Shown here one piece after another: positions 1 to 9,517 of a stretch of DNA of 64,000 nucleotides; the stretch's first letter is position 1, and every line of letters starts with the position of its first letter. The notes below the pieces were generated by a model that saw nothing but the letters and a program-made list of their open reading frames with translations, made no database searches and had not been told where the DNA came from. The stretch is from Apoda limacodes (lineage: Eukaryota; Arthropoda; Insecta; Lepidoptera; Limacodidae). A program made the translations under genes and the position numbers. The stretch spans positions 23,881,321-23,945,320 of the forward strand of contig OX291542.1 in assembly GCA_946406115.1 (NCBI GenBank), given 5' to 3'.

Positions 1-3000
1 TTAATGTAAATATTTTTGTTAAGGAGCTAAATAAATTGCCTAAAATTCTATACATGCTATTTTGTACACTTTTTAACTAATTATATCTAAGGGTGTGTTC
101 CAAAATGCAACAAGTCGAACAAATGTTTTAGATATCTGCAATAGTTATCCCTCATTTGAAACCTTTAAGACATAAACTTTTTTATTATATACATTGTACA
201 GATACTTTGAAAACTGGCCTGTGGGTAATGTTGAGTGTGAGTAACACACACATTTGTATTTCTTTTATATTAAACTAAAATTATATATATATTCAAGTAA
301 AATATAACTTATGATATTAAAGTTATACTTATCATCTTAGTGCAGCAGTTTTGTGGATGTGGACATGGGTGTATCATATCACAAGAGGGTCCGGGTTTAA
401 GCCACAATCAGAATGCCTATGGTTTTTTTTAGTTTTGATGGTTAAGAAGTTTTCTGAATGAGTTTTTTTTGTTTTGTTTGTCATGGTGTTGCTATAATGC
501 TGAATTATGCCAGGCCATTTTGCAAAACTGTTGTTGTCATAATAAAGAAAAAAATACAACATAAGAAGAGAAAGAACTCCCATACTAGAATTTTATCAAG
601 GTTTATACCTATAGACTGCCAACATTAGCGTACCACTTAAAAGCAATGCTGCCAACCACTGATATTAATAAATGCAGATTTATGTAGGTATGTATGCCCA
701 TAGCCTTAGTTATTTTATCAAATATAGTAATAGTAAATAAAAATAACCATTTCTAAAGTATAACTATTTAATTCATAATTTTATTGAGATTAAAAAAAAC
801 AGCTATACTAAAGTAGTGTACATATTTTTAAGTAACACCTTTTAATATTGAAATGAATATTATACAATAACTTCTTAACATAAGTACAATTTTAAATTAT
901 AAAATTCTTAAACATGTTAGTACATCAAATCTTCATCGAGAACTAACCAGTGCACAACACCTGAGACATAAAACCACAAAATATTAAAATAAATAGTCAC
1001 AGGTTATATAGATATATTTTTTAGTTCAACTATTCAATTAATTTGTTCTCACATCTTGGTTTAGATTGATTTTGAAACTTATTAAAAACTGAATATGGAC
1101 TTGTACTTGTTTCGATGCCTGTTTTAAATTATATCTTTGTACTTACCAACTTATTTTGCTAAATCTATCAATGCAACATTTTTAAATGTACAAACATAGC
1201 TTTCTGTACACTCTAGACCTAAGTTAATTATTTTTGTTTTTGTTTTTCTCAGTAAGTGATTTGTAATCTTTTGAGAAATAAATGTCTAAAACCTAAAAAA
1301 AAACAATGTCCCAATGAAATTATTAATCTTTAAAATCCACAATTACAGTTCATAAATGAAATTCGACTGAAAAACAGTGGTGGCAACATAACAAACATAA
1401 ATTAAAATCCATCTAAATAAAAGACACTGCTAACTCAGATACGTTGTTATTGAATGTAGTACATTACAAACCTAGTAGGCTAGTAGTATTGGTCGAACAA
1501 AGGTTACAAATCTATGTTTGTATCTATGAAGTTTCCAGGCACTGGTTGTCATATAAAACTGGTAATACTATAAAACTTTGAATATTGGTATATGGCATAA
1601 TTAAGCAGTATAGCAACGATTTGTCGTGTCTTGTTTGTGGAATGAAAAGACATTACATACCTAATGTATAATTCATGTACCATATCTTTATTACTGATAT
1701 AAAAAGAGAGAGAAAGTGGATTTTGCAAGTAATTATCTGAACCCACTGCTTATTACTTATACAATTTAAATGATTTTAATTGTTCCAGATGGACATAGGC
1801 TAGTTATATATTAAGTTTATAAGGGTGAGGGTTTTTTAATTAAGGTTTATAAGTAATATATAAACTTTACAGGTCACTATTTAATAGTATCTACAGAACT
1901 CTCAGTGAGTTTGACTTGCACCTGACCATTGGGTTTTTCAGGCTAATAAATTGTTAGAACACCTTTTTATAATAAAAAAAAAACTTTGAAATAAAAATAA
2001 TTATGTACAATTATTATTTATTTCTATCTTCCATACTTTATGTTAGAAATGCGAAAGTGAGTTTGTTTGTCGTTCGTTCACAGTCGCAACGGAGGAAAGG
2101 AGGAGGAAATAATAACCTTTATATTTTTAAATTACTAAGAGGTAGTTTTGCAATTACTAAACAGCTTTTTGTCATAATCACTGACCCATACTTGGTATCA
2201 AAACACAAACAGTAAAAGTACTTATTCCATAATTTTATTAAATATTTCGTTATTTCATTTTGATAAATGCAATTATCAATAAAGCCATTTTAAAATTAAT
2301 TTATATTGTGTTAAAAATGTTGTACTTTTGTAGTGCCAGAATTAACAAAAGTCGGTATGTAATTATAATTTTTAGTAAACTTTCATTATAGTTATGGGGT
2401 GATGGTATTTTGAGAAAACATTAAGCTAAGTGTTTTCAACTCCTGGAAGACAAATGCCAAAAATTATTGTCTCATTTCCTGCAGATTTTTGATATTTAGT
2501 TTAAAGGATGAGCAAACACTTAGCTCAATTAGCATTCATAAGGTTTATTTTTTACTGTTTAATAGGTTTTGAAGGCCGTGAAATTTTTACTAAATTTTGT
2601 TTTTTGCATTAAAAATTATGGGTAAATGGATTTTGTATTTAGTATAAACAAATGATGTAAAAAATAATTCGGCTTTGGATTAAAAAAAAAATTGCACTAT
2701 CTGGTTTCAGTATAATTAATTTTGTATTATACTGTAAATCGAGGTGAAACATTAACACTAACAAAAACATGACTAAATTAAAAAATAGATTAGATAATTA
2801 TAGATAGTTTTAGATAATTTTCAAAAACCACTTTGGAATACGGTCGCCTAAAAACTATTACAAAAATCTTATATTTATTTACATACAGACTTTTGTGAAT
2901 GCTGGCAATATTGAAAAAAGTACTACATTTAAAAATGTTTCATTTTAGTAAAACTTAGTCAAGTTACATTTCTAACTAACATAAGAATTTCCTGTTTATA

Positions 3001-3265
3001 GTTTAATTGTATTTATAAAAGTTTTTATTAGTCAAATGAAAAATCATTTGAAAAATCAGTCACAATATGAATTCGATATTGCATTGATTAGTGCAGAAAC
3101 TACGTGGTATTACTTGTATGGTTTAGTTCATAAACTTGGGGATATTAAAAGTTTAATGTTCGACGTAACAATTTTGCATTTTTTTCAATTTTTATAACAA
3201 ATCTGTACATTTAGGTAATAAAAGAATATTCTATTACATTTCATAATATGATGCAAAAACGGCGG
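1..3265. other. AT-rich noncoding stretch, no supported gene
   Basis: No open frame here looks like a gene: the longest are under about 90 codons, with composition expected of random AT-rich DNA. It lies downstream of the minus-strand LITAF A gene. Around 341-420 there is a tRNA-like stretch ending in GGGTTTAAGCC, which resembles a pol III B box as found in lepidopteran SINEs; this is weak. Around 2040-2100 a fragment reads like the head of a dispersed repeat (GCGAAAGTGAGTTTGTTTG). Nothing else is visible. Confidence 0.5.
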
Positions 3266-3270
3266 AATTA

Positions 3271-3450
3271 CCCTTCGGCCGCTTTCGAAACCAAGTTTTA
3301 AAACTGGTTTTCAAAAAAGAAAAATATTTCTTGTACCGAAACCCGGTTCCCTAATTAGAACATTATTTCTTTTTTCAAAACCAAAAATATCCTGTTTCGA
3401 AACTATTTCCGAAAGGTTTCGACATTTGGTTTCGAAAGCGGCCGAAAGGG
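3271..3450. mobile_element. MITE with GC-rich terminal inverted repeats and AATTA flanks
   Basis: The left end CCCTTCGGCCGCTTTCGAAA is the inverse complement of the right end (TTTCGAAAGCGGCCGAAAGGG) apart from one missing T. Both ends are directly flanked by AATTA (3266-3270 and 3451-3455), which I read as a 5-bp target-site duplication. The interior is a further imperfect inverted repeat built on GGTTTCGAAAC-like words. No coding capacity. Superfamily not assigned: a 5-bp duplication alone is not diagnostic. It sits just downstream of the LITAF A stop codon. Confidence 0.75.
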
Positions 3451-3739
3451 AATTATGAGGCTGTGGCTGTGACATACGGACATCACAAATTTTTACAGGT
3501 TACGTTAGGTAAGTAAGTACGCGTCGATTTAAGAACTTCTTTTGTTTTTGGCGCTTGAAAAATATCGATAAATAATTCAATACCTACTTTTTTTTTAAGT
3601 TCTATCATAGATAACCGTTGTTTTCAAGCCTATATTTGTGTAGGTATTGTGTTTATACTGTTACCATTAATATAATTTTATAGGTTCTTATTACTTATAC
3701 GTATTTTATAAAATTTTGTAACTAAAAATTAAGCATTTG

Positions 3740-6366
3740 TCAAATTTTGGAATATACTCCAAGCAGTATGTTGCAGTTTGAGCAATAATGTCTCGCATTC
3801 TTAAATGTTGGAATGACGTAGGGTATAGCAGCAAAGCAGCAAAGTAGACACCAACTGAAAAAAAAACAATATCGTTAAGAGGACAGGGAAGCTGCACGTT
3901 TCGATCACTAAGTATAATAACTGCCCCCTCCCCCCCCCACACACACACTTAAACCTAGCTACCTACCTGCCTATTGTGTAGGTACAATATTTCTTTAAAA
4001 CTAAAACGTCTAGGTAACTTTTGTTTTACATAAATGTACATCGTGAAAAAGTAGGTTTACGGGACAAAACGTTTTCGCACTTAGTGTAAAATATTTGCAC
4101 ATTGCACGATGGGCTGACTTCTATTCTTCTAATAGCCTCTTTACTAACGTTAGAAATAGAGTGTGACTTTGCCTGTGCAATACCTGCGGGGCAATTAACG
4201 GAATGACTTAGAAGAGTTTAAGAAATGTCACACTGTTTGTAATTTTTATTATTCCAGATGGTATGCTTTGTACTAAAAATTTAAGCATTCTGTAAGATAT
4301 GGGGTCAACCTCAAGCTCACGGCGCGTGTGCTAGTTTATGAATAGTAGAGTTGAGCTAGGCGAGGCACCCAGTCCGGGCAACAGTCTAAGATCCAAAAAA
4401 ACTGCAGTTTTTACCCCCTCACTTTAAGGCACAGTACCTACCTAACTATCGCCGCCAAAAGGTATTCTTTATTTCCTCCAAAAATGTCACAAACCTATTA
4501 TTTTGAACTAGTTATAAGCTATTTTTAGAAGTCTATACATCACTAGCTGTTGCCCGCGGTTTCACCAGCCCTAAATTCGGTTATCGGTGTAGGATTTCAA
4601 TAGAGAAAATATTAATTAAATATTATAGAAAAAAATCGACTCACGCTTAACGTTATAAATTAGCCTATGTCCTTTCTCGGGAATCAAACTATGTCCATGG
4701 CAAATTTCTTTTCAATTGGTACAACGGTTTAAGCGTAAAGAGGTAACAGACAGACGGACAGACAAGCGGACGGACAGTTACTTTCGCATTTATAATAGAA
4801 GTATGGATAGCGTATACCCGTTAGACGTTGTCCTGCCCGGAAAAGCAGCGCCACATTAAATATGATATTTTAAATTTAACATTTACATTTGTGAATTCAT
4901 ACCATGCAGGGACGCACTTGAACATCCACAAAAAATGTCATTAAAATCATCCCTGCTATTTAGGATGATCGTTACAGCCTTTTAGGATCAGTTAGATGAC
5001 AAACACACGTAACTTTTAAGGCGCAGTACCTACCTAACTAGCGCCGCCAAAAGATATTTTTTATTTCTTCTTTTCACAAAACACATTTCAAAAATGTTAC
5101 AAATCAATTATTTTAAACTAGGTACCTACTTATTAGCTTTTCAACGGCCACTTTTAGCAAAAATGCTATCTACAACTCACAGATGGAATGTATCTGAATG
5201 GAATATACAATACATAGGTAAAGTTCTTAAAAATAGCTTATAAGTAGGTACCTAGTTCTAAATGAATGATTTGTAGATAACATTTTTCAAATGTGTTTTG
5301 TGTAAAGAGGAAATACAAAATATCTTTTGACGGCGCTAGTTAGGTAGGTACTGCGCCTTAAAAGTTTCCATTTGTTTTTAGGGTTTCGCTGTTAAACGGA
5401 GAACACTTAGATATAGTTTCGCCATGTCCGTCCGTCCCTCTGTATGTCACAGTAATTTTATCTATCTATTTAGACTTCAATAATGGAATTCATAAGTCTG
5501 AAGGCTAGATCCGCGCCTGAACTATGGTTCACGTCTACAATTTCTGTATACAAAAATGTGAAAAATGCATTTTTTGTTCTTACTCTGTCCTAAATTCAGT
5601 TCTTTGGAAGCAGGTAGGTATACGAAGCCAGTGCACAAAACAAACGCGTGCTCTTCCGGAAATTTAAGACTTTTATATTTGCTAGATTTGGATATTTTAA
5701 GTACGAAACACTAAAAGTTTTGCGCAACTGTACTTAATCGAACTCTTAGGTATAGCTCCTGACTTACTGAAAGACAGACCACGTACAGCCTAGTAGTAGC
5801 CACGTAGCCTAATAATATTTCTAGACAAATACACCTCCGCCCCCCAAGTCTGTAAAAACTTAGTAAACGCTATATAACGCATCAAAAAGCTTGTAAACAA
5901 AACGCGTAGTCACATAACAAGGAATGCGCAGCTTTAATAAAATTACTGCGTAGGTAGCTGAGGCTCCGTTCCTTCCATATCAAGTTCTTCCTAACTATGT
6001 CAATACTATGCCAATTTACCTACCAACACGGACACTTTTGCAAATTTTTTACTTTTTAAAACAAAAAACAAGTACTCACAAAGTTAATCCACAAATAAAA
6101 CCAGCTAACATATGAGTTTTCCGTGTAGTTACATACTCCACTCTTGTCAGTGCTCTCTTTTGACAATTATGGCAAGTGTAAAACGTTGGTTTTAGAGAAA
6201 GCGGTGGCTGAATAATTATCGTCGTATGATGCACTGGTTGACCGGTGATAACAGATTCTAATGGCGAGTAAGGCGGCGGCGGTTCTCTGTAGTAATTCAC
6301 TGTTTCAGATTCTACGGATAATTCCGCTCTATCATTTTGAGAAGAATTCACTCCACTGCTGGTCAT
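3740..6366 (-). CDS. LITAF-domain membrane protein A (two coding exons)
   Basis: Coding exons join 6366-6080 and 3854-3740, giving 133 aa. LITAF/CDIP-family proteins are monotopic zinc-binding proteins of the late endosome/lysosome membrane that recruit ESCRT and ubiquitin-ligase partners. Residues 29-33 are PPPPY (a PPxY motif, the usual ligand of NEDD4-type WW domains). The LITAF domain runs from about 65 to 133: C65-H-N-C68, a hydrophobic insertion segment (about 88-110, rich in G, L, C, F) and H118-Y-C120-S-N-C123. The donor (GTGAGTAC read on the minus strand, bases 6079 down) and acceptor (TTTTTTTTCAG before 3854) are clear, and the phase-2 join falls inside the membrane segment. Exon 2 has exactly the length and position of exon 2 in the paralogue at 19752-22122. 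The 2.2-kb intron is filled with repeats. Start chosen as the first ATG of the open exon. Family assignment is firm by motif; cellular role is inferred from the family. Confidence 0.88.
4421..4541. repeat. Truncated half of the 5011-5366 inverted-repeat element
   Basis: Begins ACTTTAAGGCACAGTACC and continues through CCTAACTATCGCCGCCAAAA, matching the left arm of the complete element 600 bp away with scattered changes, but lacks the opposite arm. Lies in the LITAF A intron. Confidence 0.7.
4543..4809 (+). repeat. Dispersed lepidopteran repeat (CTAGC...GTATGGATA type)
   Basis: Starts CTAGCTGTTGCCCGCGGTTT, has the internal stretch CCTTTCTCGGGAATCAAACT and ends GGTAACAGACAGAC...TTTATAATAGAAGTATGGATA. 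I recognise this as a very common noncoding dispersed repeat of Lepidoptera (SINE-like or RTE-derived; class not settled by eye). Related copies occur at 22505-22662, 47369-47600 and 58790-59059 in the same orientation and at 27372-27614 and 48485-48834 in the opposite one. Confidence 0.7.
5011..5366. mobile_element. Long inverted-repeat MITE in the LITAF A intron
   Basis: The two ends form inverted repeats of roughly 150 bp. The left arm opens AACTTTTAAGGCGCAGTACC and the right arm closes with its complement ending at 5366; matching continues through CCTAACTAGCGCCG, CAAAAGATATTTT and CACAAAACACATTT with few differences. A short unpaired spacer lies around 5160-5215. No ORF. Partial relatives are at 4421-4541 and 56395-56590. 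Target-site duplication not clear. Confidence 0.85.
5375..5470 (-). repeat. Fragment of the AGGGTTCCG...GACGGACAGAC dispersed repeat
   Basis: TTTTTAGGGTTTCGCTGTTAA followed by CCATGTCCGTCCGTCCCTCTG is the reverse-complement end of a repeat whose forward copies end GACGGACGGACAGACAACAA...GGAACCCTAAAAA (best copies 47625-48290). Noncoding. Confidence 0.55.
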
Positions 6367-6454
6367 ATTGATTCAAGAAAAATAAAAATAATCATATTAC
6401 TTATGTAAATATATACACTATTTTTGCAGTGCACTATTTAGCACACGTTATGTA

Positions 6455-6576
6455 TTATCACCACTGGTTATCTATGTTATCAATTGTGATACTTTATCTA
6501 TTTACACGAACATACGTAACTGAGGTAGGTATTGAGTTGCTTTAACCGTTTGTAACAAAAAATACACTTGTTATCT
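6455..6576 (-). promoter_or_regulatory. Cluster of five GATA-type motifs upstream of LITAF A
   Basis: Read on the minus strand, WGATAR words occur at 6455-6460 (TGATAA), 6468-6473 (AGATAA), 6477-6482 (TGATAA), 6494-6499 (AGATAA) and 6571-6576 (AGATAA), between 90 and 210 bp upstream of the LITAF A start codon. Insect GATA factors control many midgut, fat-body and haemocyte genes, so this could be a real regulatory cluster. In AT-rich DNA, however, such words arise easily. The transcription start is not identified. Confidence 0.35.
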
Positions 6577-6734
6577 AGACGTAGATTTCTAGTCATATCT
6601 GTCTTTCTTGACAGACATATCCTTTGTCTGCTCTGCTATTCGTATGATTCATACGACTGCTAACTCAACTTTTAACTAAAAACATAATGTCACCTAATAA
6701 TAACATTTTTGCTAATTTTAGAAGTAGCAGTGGC

Positions 6735-6885
6735 AGTAGACCTGTTTATTTGAGATAAATTTTAGCTTGATACCCCTACGCGTTCCTGAGAAAAAGTAGC
6801 GTCTTGACAGGACGGACGGGCAACAAAGTGAATTTATCAGGGTTCCGTTTTTTTCCGTTTGAGGTATGAAACCCTAAAAATGAAG
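6735..6885 (+). repeat. Fragment of the GACGGACGG...AACCCTAAAAA dispersed repeat
   Basis: GACCTGTTTATTTGAGATAA, then TTTTAGCTTGATACCCCTACGCGTTC, CTTGACAGGACGGACGGGCAA, ending GAAACCCTAAAAA. It matches the second unit of the tandem pair at 47625-48290. Confidence 0.65.
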
Positions 6886-7483
6886 AGAATATCACTCTTA
6901 GTTATCCAAAAAAATTAATTAAAGGCGAAAGATAAAGTGTCAGATTTTTTTTTCTGTTTTTTTATAATATTAACAAATTAATTAATGAACTACCTATAAC
7001 ATATATTTTTTTCACGTCAAAATGTGTAGGTACTCATTGTCATATAGCTTAGCAAAATGAAACTGCATTTTATGCAGAAAGCAAGCCGCTTTGCTCAGTG
7101 ATCCTAGGGACCGATATGAATGATTTAGTTCAAAGAAATGAAAATTCCATTCACTGGAATTCAAGAACTTAAAAATTTATAGACTCAAAATAGCTGCACC
7201 GATTTTAGTAATTGAGTAATTTGACTACACGTGCGATGTGATGTATCATACGATCAAAACGAATGCACTGATTTCAATAATTTACGTAACAAACGATTTT
7301 TATTTATATCCTGTATATGACGTCTTGTGATAACCGGCTAAGTGGGAGTTGGACTCGCGCTTATTGTTTTTCATTTTTATTTTCTTCGTTCGATGTGGTT
7401 GAACTAATAAAAAAAAAACTCAGAAATCAGAACATAATAAACCTGATATAATCTATGAATAGTTAATAAAAAAATAAAAATAC

Positions 7484-7691
7484 CTTTCGTTTTTACAGCT
7501 GGCTTTGCATGTGCTGCTTTACAATGTGCACCGCCGCCACATGCAACACGTAGTCTTATGCAGCCGCAGTGGTCTAAGTATGATAACACATGCCATATCT
7601 CCCTGGTTTCAGACCATTGCGGTACCCAACTGTCATTAGATGACTTCCAATCCCAAGAGGATGGGCAATAGCACAGATATATATATACCAC
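7484..7691 (-). pseudogene. Unrecognised coding-looking fragment, Cys/His-rich
   Basis: On the minus strand an open frame runs from 7691 to a possible splice donor (GGTATTTTT) at 7484. The peptide contains W-x-W near the start, SWVPQWSETREIW, and a Cys/His-rich part with DHCGCIRL, CGGGAHCKAAHAK. Composition is much more protein-like and GC-richer than the surrounding spacer. It abuts the dispersed repeat starting at 7690, which may have cut it off. I do not recognise the family; a fragment of a transposon gene is as likely as a host exon. No start codon or partner exon was found. Confidence 0.3.
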
Positions 7692-7930
7692 TAGCTGTCC
7701 CGGCGAACGTTGTTCCGCTGCCGTCCCTCTGTACCCGGCGAAAGTTGGTTTTTACCTATAGTGCCCGAGTCCGGCTCGCACTTGACATATCGAGATAAAA
7801 ACTATCCTATCTTTTAAGTTGGATCAAATAACAGATATTTACGAAGTTTGATCAAAATCGGTTCAGTAGTTTAGGAGTCCATTGAGGACAAACATTGTGA
7901 CACGAGATTTATATATATTAAAAGAAGATA
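7690..7930 (+). repeat. Dispersed lepidopteran repeat, CTAGCTGTCCCGGCGAACG subtype
   Basis: Begins CTAGCTGTCCCGGCGAACGT and continues with AAAACTATCCTATC and ATCAAAATCGGTTCAGTAGT, ending in TTATATATATTAAAAGAAGATA. This is a distinct but related subtype of the common CTAGC repeats. Noncoding. Confidence 0.65.
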
Positions 7931-8117
7931 AGAAGATAAGTGGCCCGCATGATATATGACACGGAGCACGTGTTTTTGTAATGCTGCCAATGTTGGGGAT
8001 GCGGTTACCAATTTATTTTTGGTAGAGAATAGTTCCTTGCGTTCCAAGTTGACAATTCGCTTTTGTGTTTTTGTTTTCGTGTGGATCACGTAGTTAGCAG
8101 CTTATAGGTGGACTTTT

Positions 8118-8166
8118 CCAGCATAGTTCTCTCCAAGATGATGGAGCGTGTGATCAACACAAAAGG
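8118..8166 (+). repeat. Tiny fragment of LINE A reverse transcriptase
   Basis: Reads L-S-K-M-M-E-R-V-I-N-T on the plus strand, matching LLSKVMERVINT of the LINE A copy at 9487-11820. It is immediately upstream of the hAT MITE at 8213. Confidence 0.6.
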
Positions 8167-8212
8167 CAGCTTCCGATGTAAATATCGTCGTAAGCGCTAA
8201 GAATATCAGGAC

Positions 8213-8446
8213 CAAGGGCGGATCCAGAACAAAAGTTTAGGGGGGGCGATCATAAGATCTGAAGGTATTTTTTGAACTTTGAATCTGCAAACGTAAGTTA
8301 CCCAATCGACCCAGCTCGTGCAGTTTTTGAATAATTAAATATGCAACCCCAAGTAACCCAACAGACTCAGCTCGTGCATTTTTCAATGCAATTCATTTCT
8401 TCCTCGGCCGTACTTAGGCGATCGCCCCCCGCTGGATCCGCCCCTG
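8213..8446. mobile_element. hAT-like MITE with 8-bp target-site duplication
   Basis: Terminal repeats are CAAGGGCGGATCCAG on the left and CTGGATCCGCCCCTG on the right. Flanks are ATCAGGAC (8205-8212) and ATCAGGAG (8447-8454), an 8-bp duplication with one change, as expected of hAT elements. An internal run of seven G (8240-8246) follows AAAAGTTTA. A related copy in the opposite orientation lies at 36193-36411. No ORF. Confidence 0.85.
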
Positions 8447-8454
8447 ATCAGGAG

Positions 8455-9486
8455 TCAGGACTGTAACAAAATTAATCAAATTCTTGCAAACTTAACTCGT
8501 TGGGTTATGCCAGTACCGTAATGCGTTGCGTCTGTGAATTCGGGGCTTCCCTTACTACTATAAATACCCAAAGTGCGGTACTTATATACTTATCTTGAAC
8601 TTTGTTACCTATTTTTTATTCTATCAGAGTACCTAACCAGATTAAACATAGAAATAAATAATCATTAGGTTTAGATTATAGATATATTTACGTTACTGTT
8701 CAAGGAAATAGGTCGTCCTTTCGAATCTTAACCTTTTGGCTAGGTTTCACTGCTATGCAAGGTGTTCTACATCAATGAAGTTATTGATGGCTGGCGCAAA
8801 GCACGCGTCAATGCATGCCTTGAGTTTCTCAACAGTTACAAAAACTCATAGCCTATACGAGAGCCTGAGTACCAGAGTTCAACTTTCATTTTCCAGTTTT
8901 AATTATTAGGTAGGTAACCTAAGTATAGGTACGAGGCAAATAACATCTACTTAATTTTACAGGAATTTCAGAGACGTCTATTAAGGGTATTTTTCCGCAC
9001 ACCTTTGGTCATGGAAGTTACGTACGAGCATTGTAAACTATTTGCTGCAATAGTGGTCGTTCGTAATATCTAACACACCCTTTCAGAGATATTATCGTGA
9101 TGGTATGCTATTATTATATTATTTTTGGTTATAAATATCAAACTCTTAGACATAATAGGCCATAGGTAGGAACTTGGACCATTTTGCAACGCCGGAGTTC
9201 CGGAGCTGGAATCTTAATCAGAGATAGTTTACATAACTGAAATAAATGGGTCTCAGTTTGTTTGAAAGCAAAGCGCGCTTTATAGAACCCACAGGCGGTA
9301 ATGGCGCGCCTATTCTATTAATGCTATCCTCACGAAATAGAACAAATTTTCGGGTTTTCTAAATCGTATCTAGTCTTAAAATAATGTCAAACCTAGGTCT
9401 TGATATATATTACGATCAGATTTAGAAAATACCCAATAATTACGTTTATATAAATTAATATTTGAAACAGTAACTTACAGAGATTC
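8455..9486. other. Spacer without supported features
   Basis: AT-rich noncoding DNA between the hAT MITE and the LINE A poly-A tail. I see no ORF, hairpin or recognised repeat that I can support. Confidence 0.5.

Positions 9487-9517
<31 letters not shown>

Noticed and set aside
341..420. A tRNA gene ending in a B-box-like GGGTTTAAGCC
   Set aside because: I cannot fold a convincing acceptor stem or anticodon arm; at most a degenerate SINE head.
3706..3948. 80-codon minus-strand frame over LITAF A exon 2
   Set aside because: The true exon is in a different frame and starts at the acceptor at 3854; that frame gives the LITAF HYCSNC motif.
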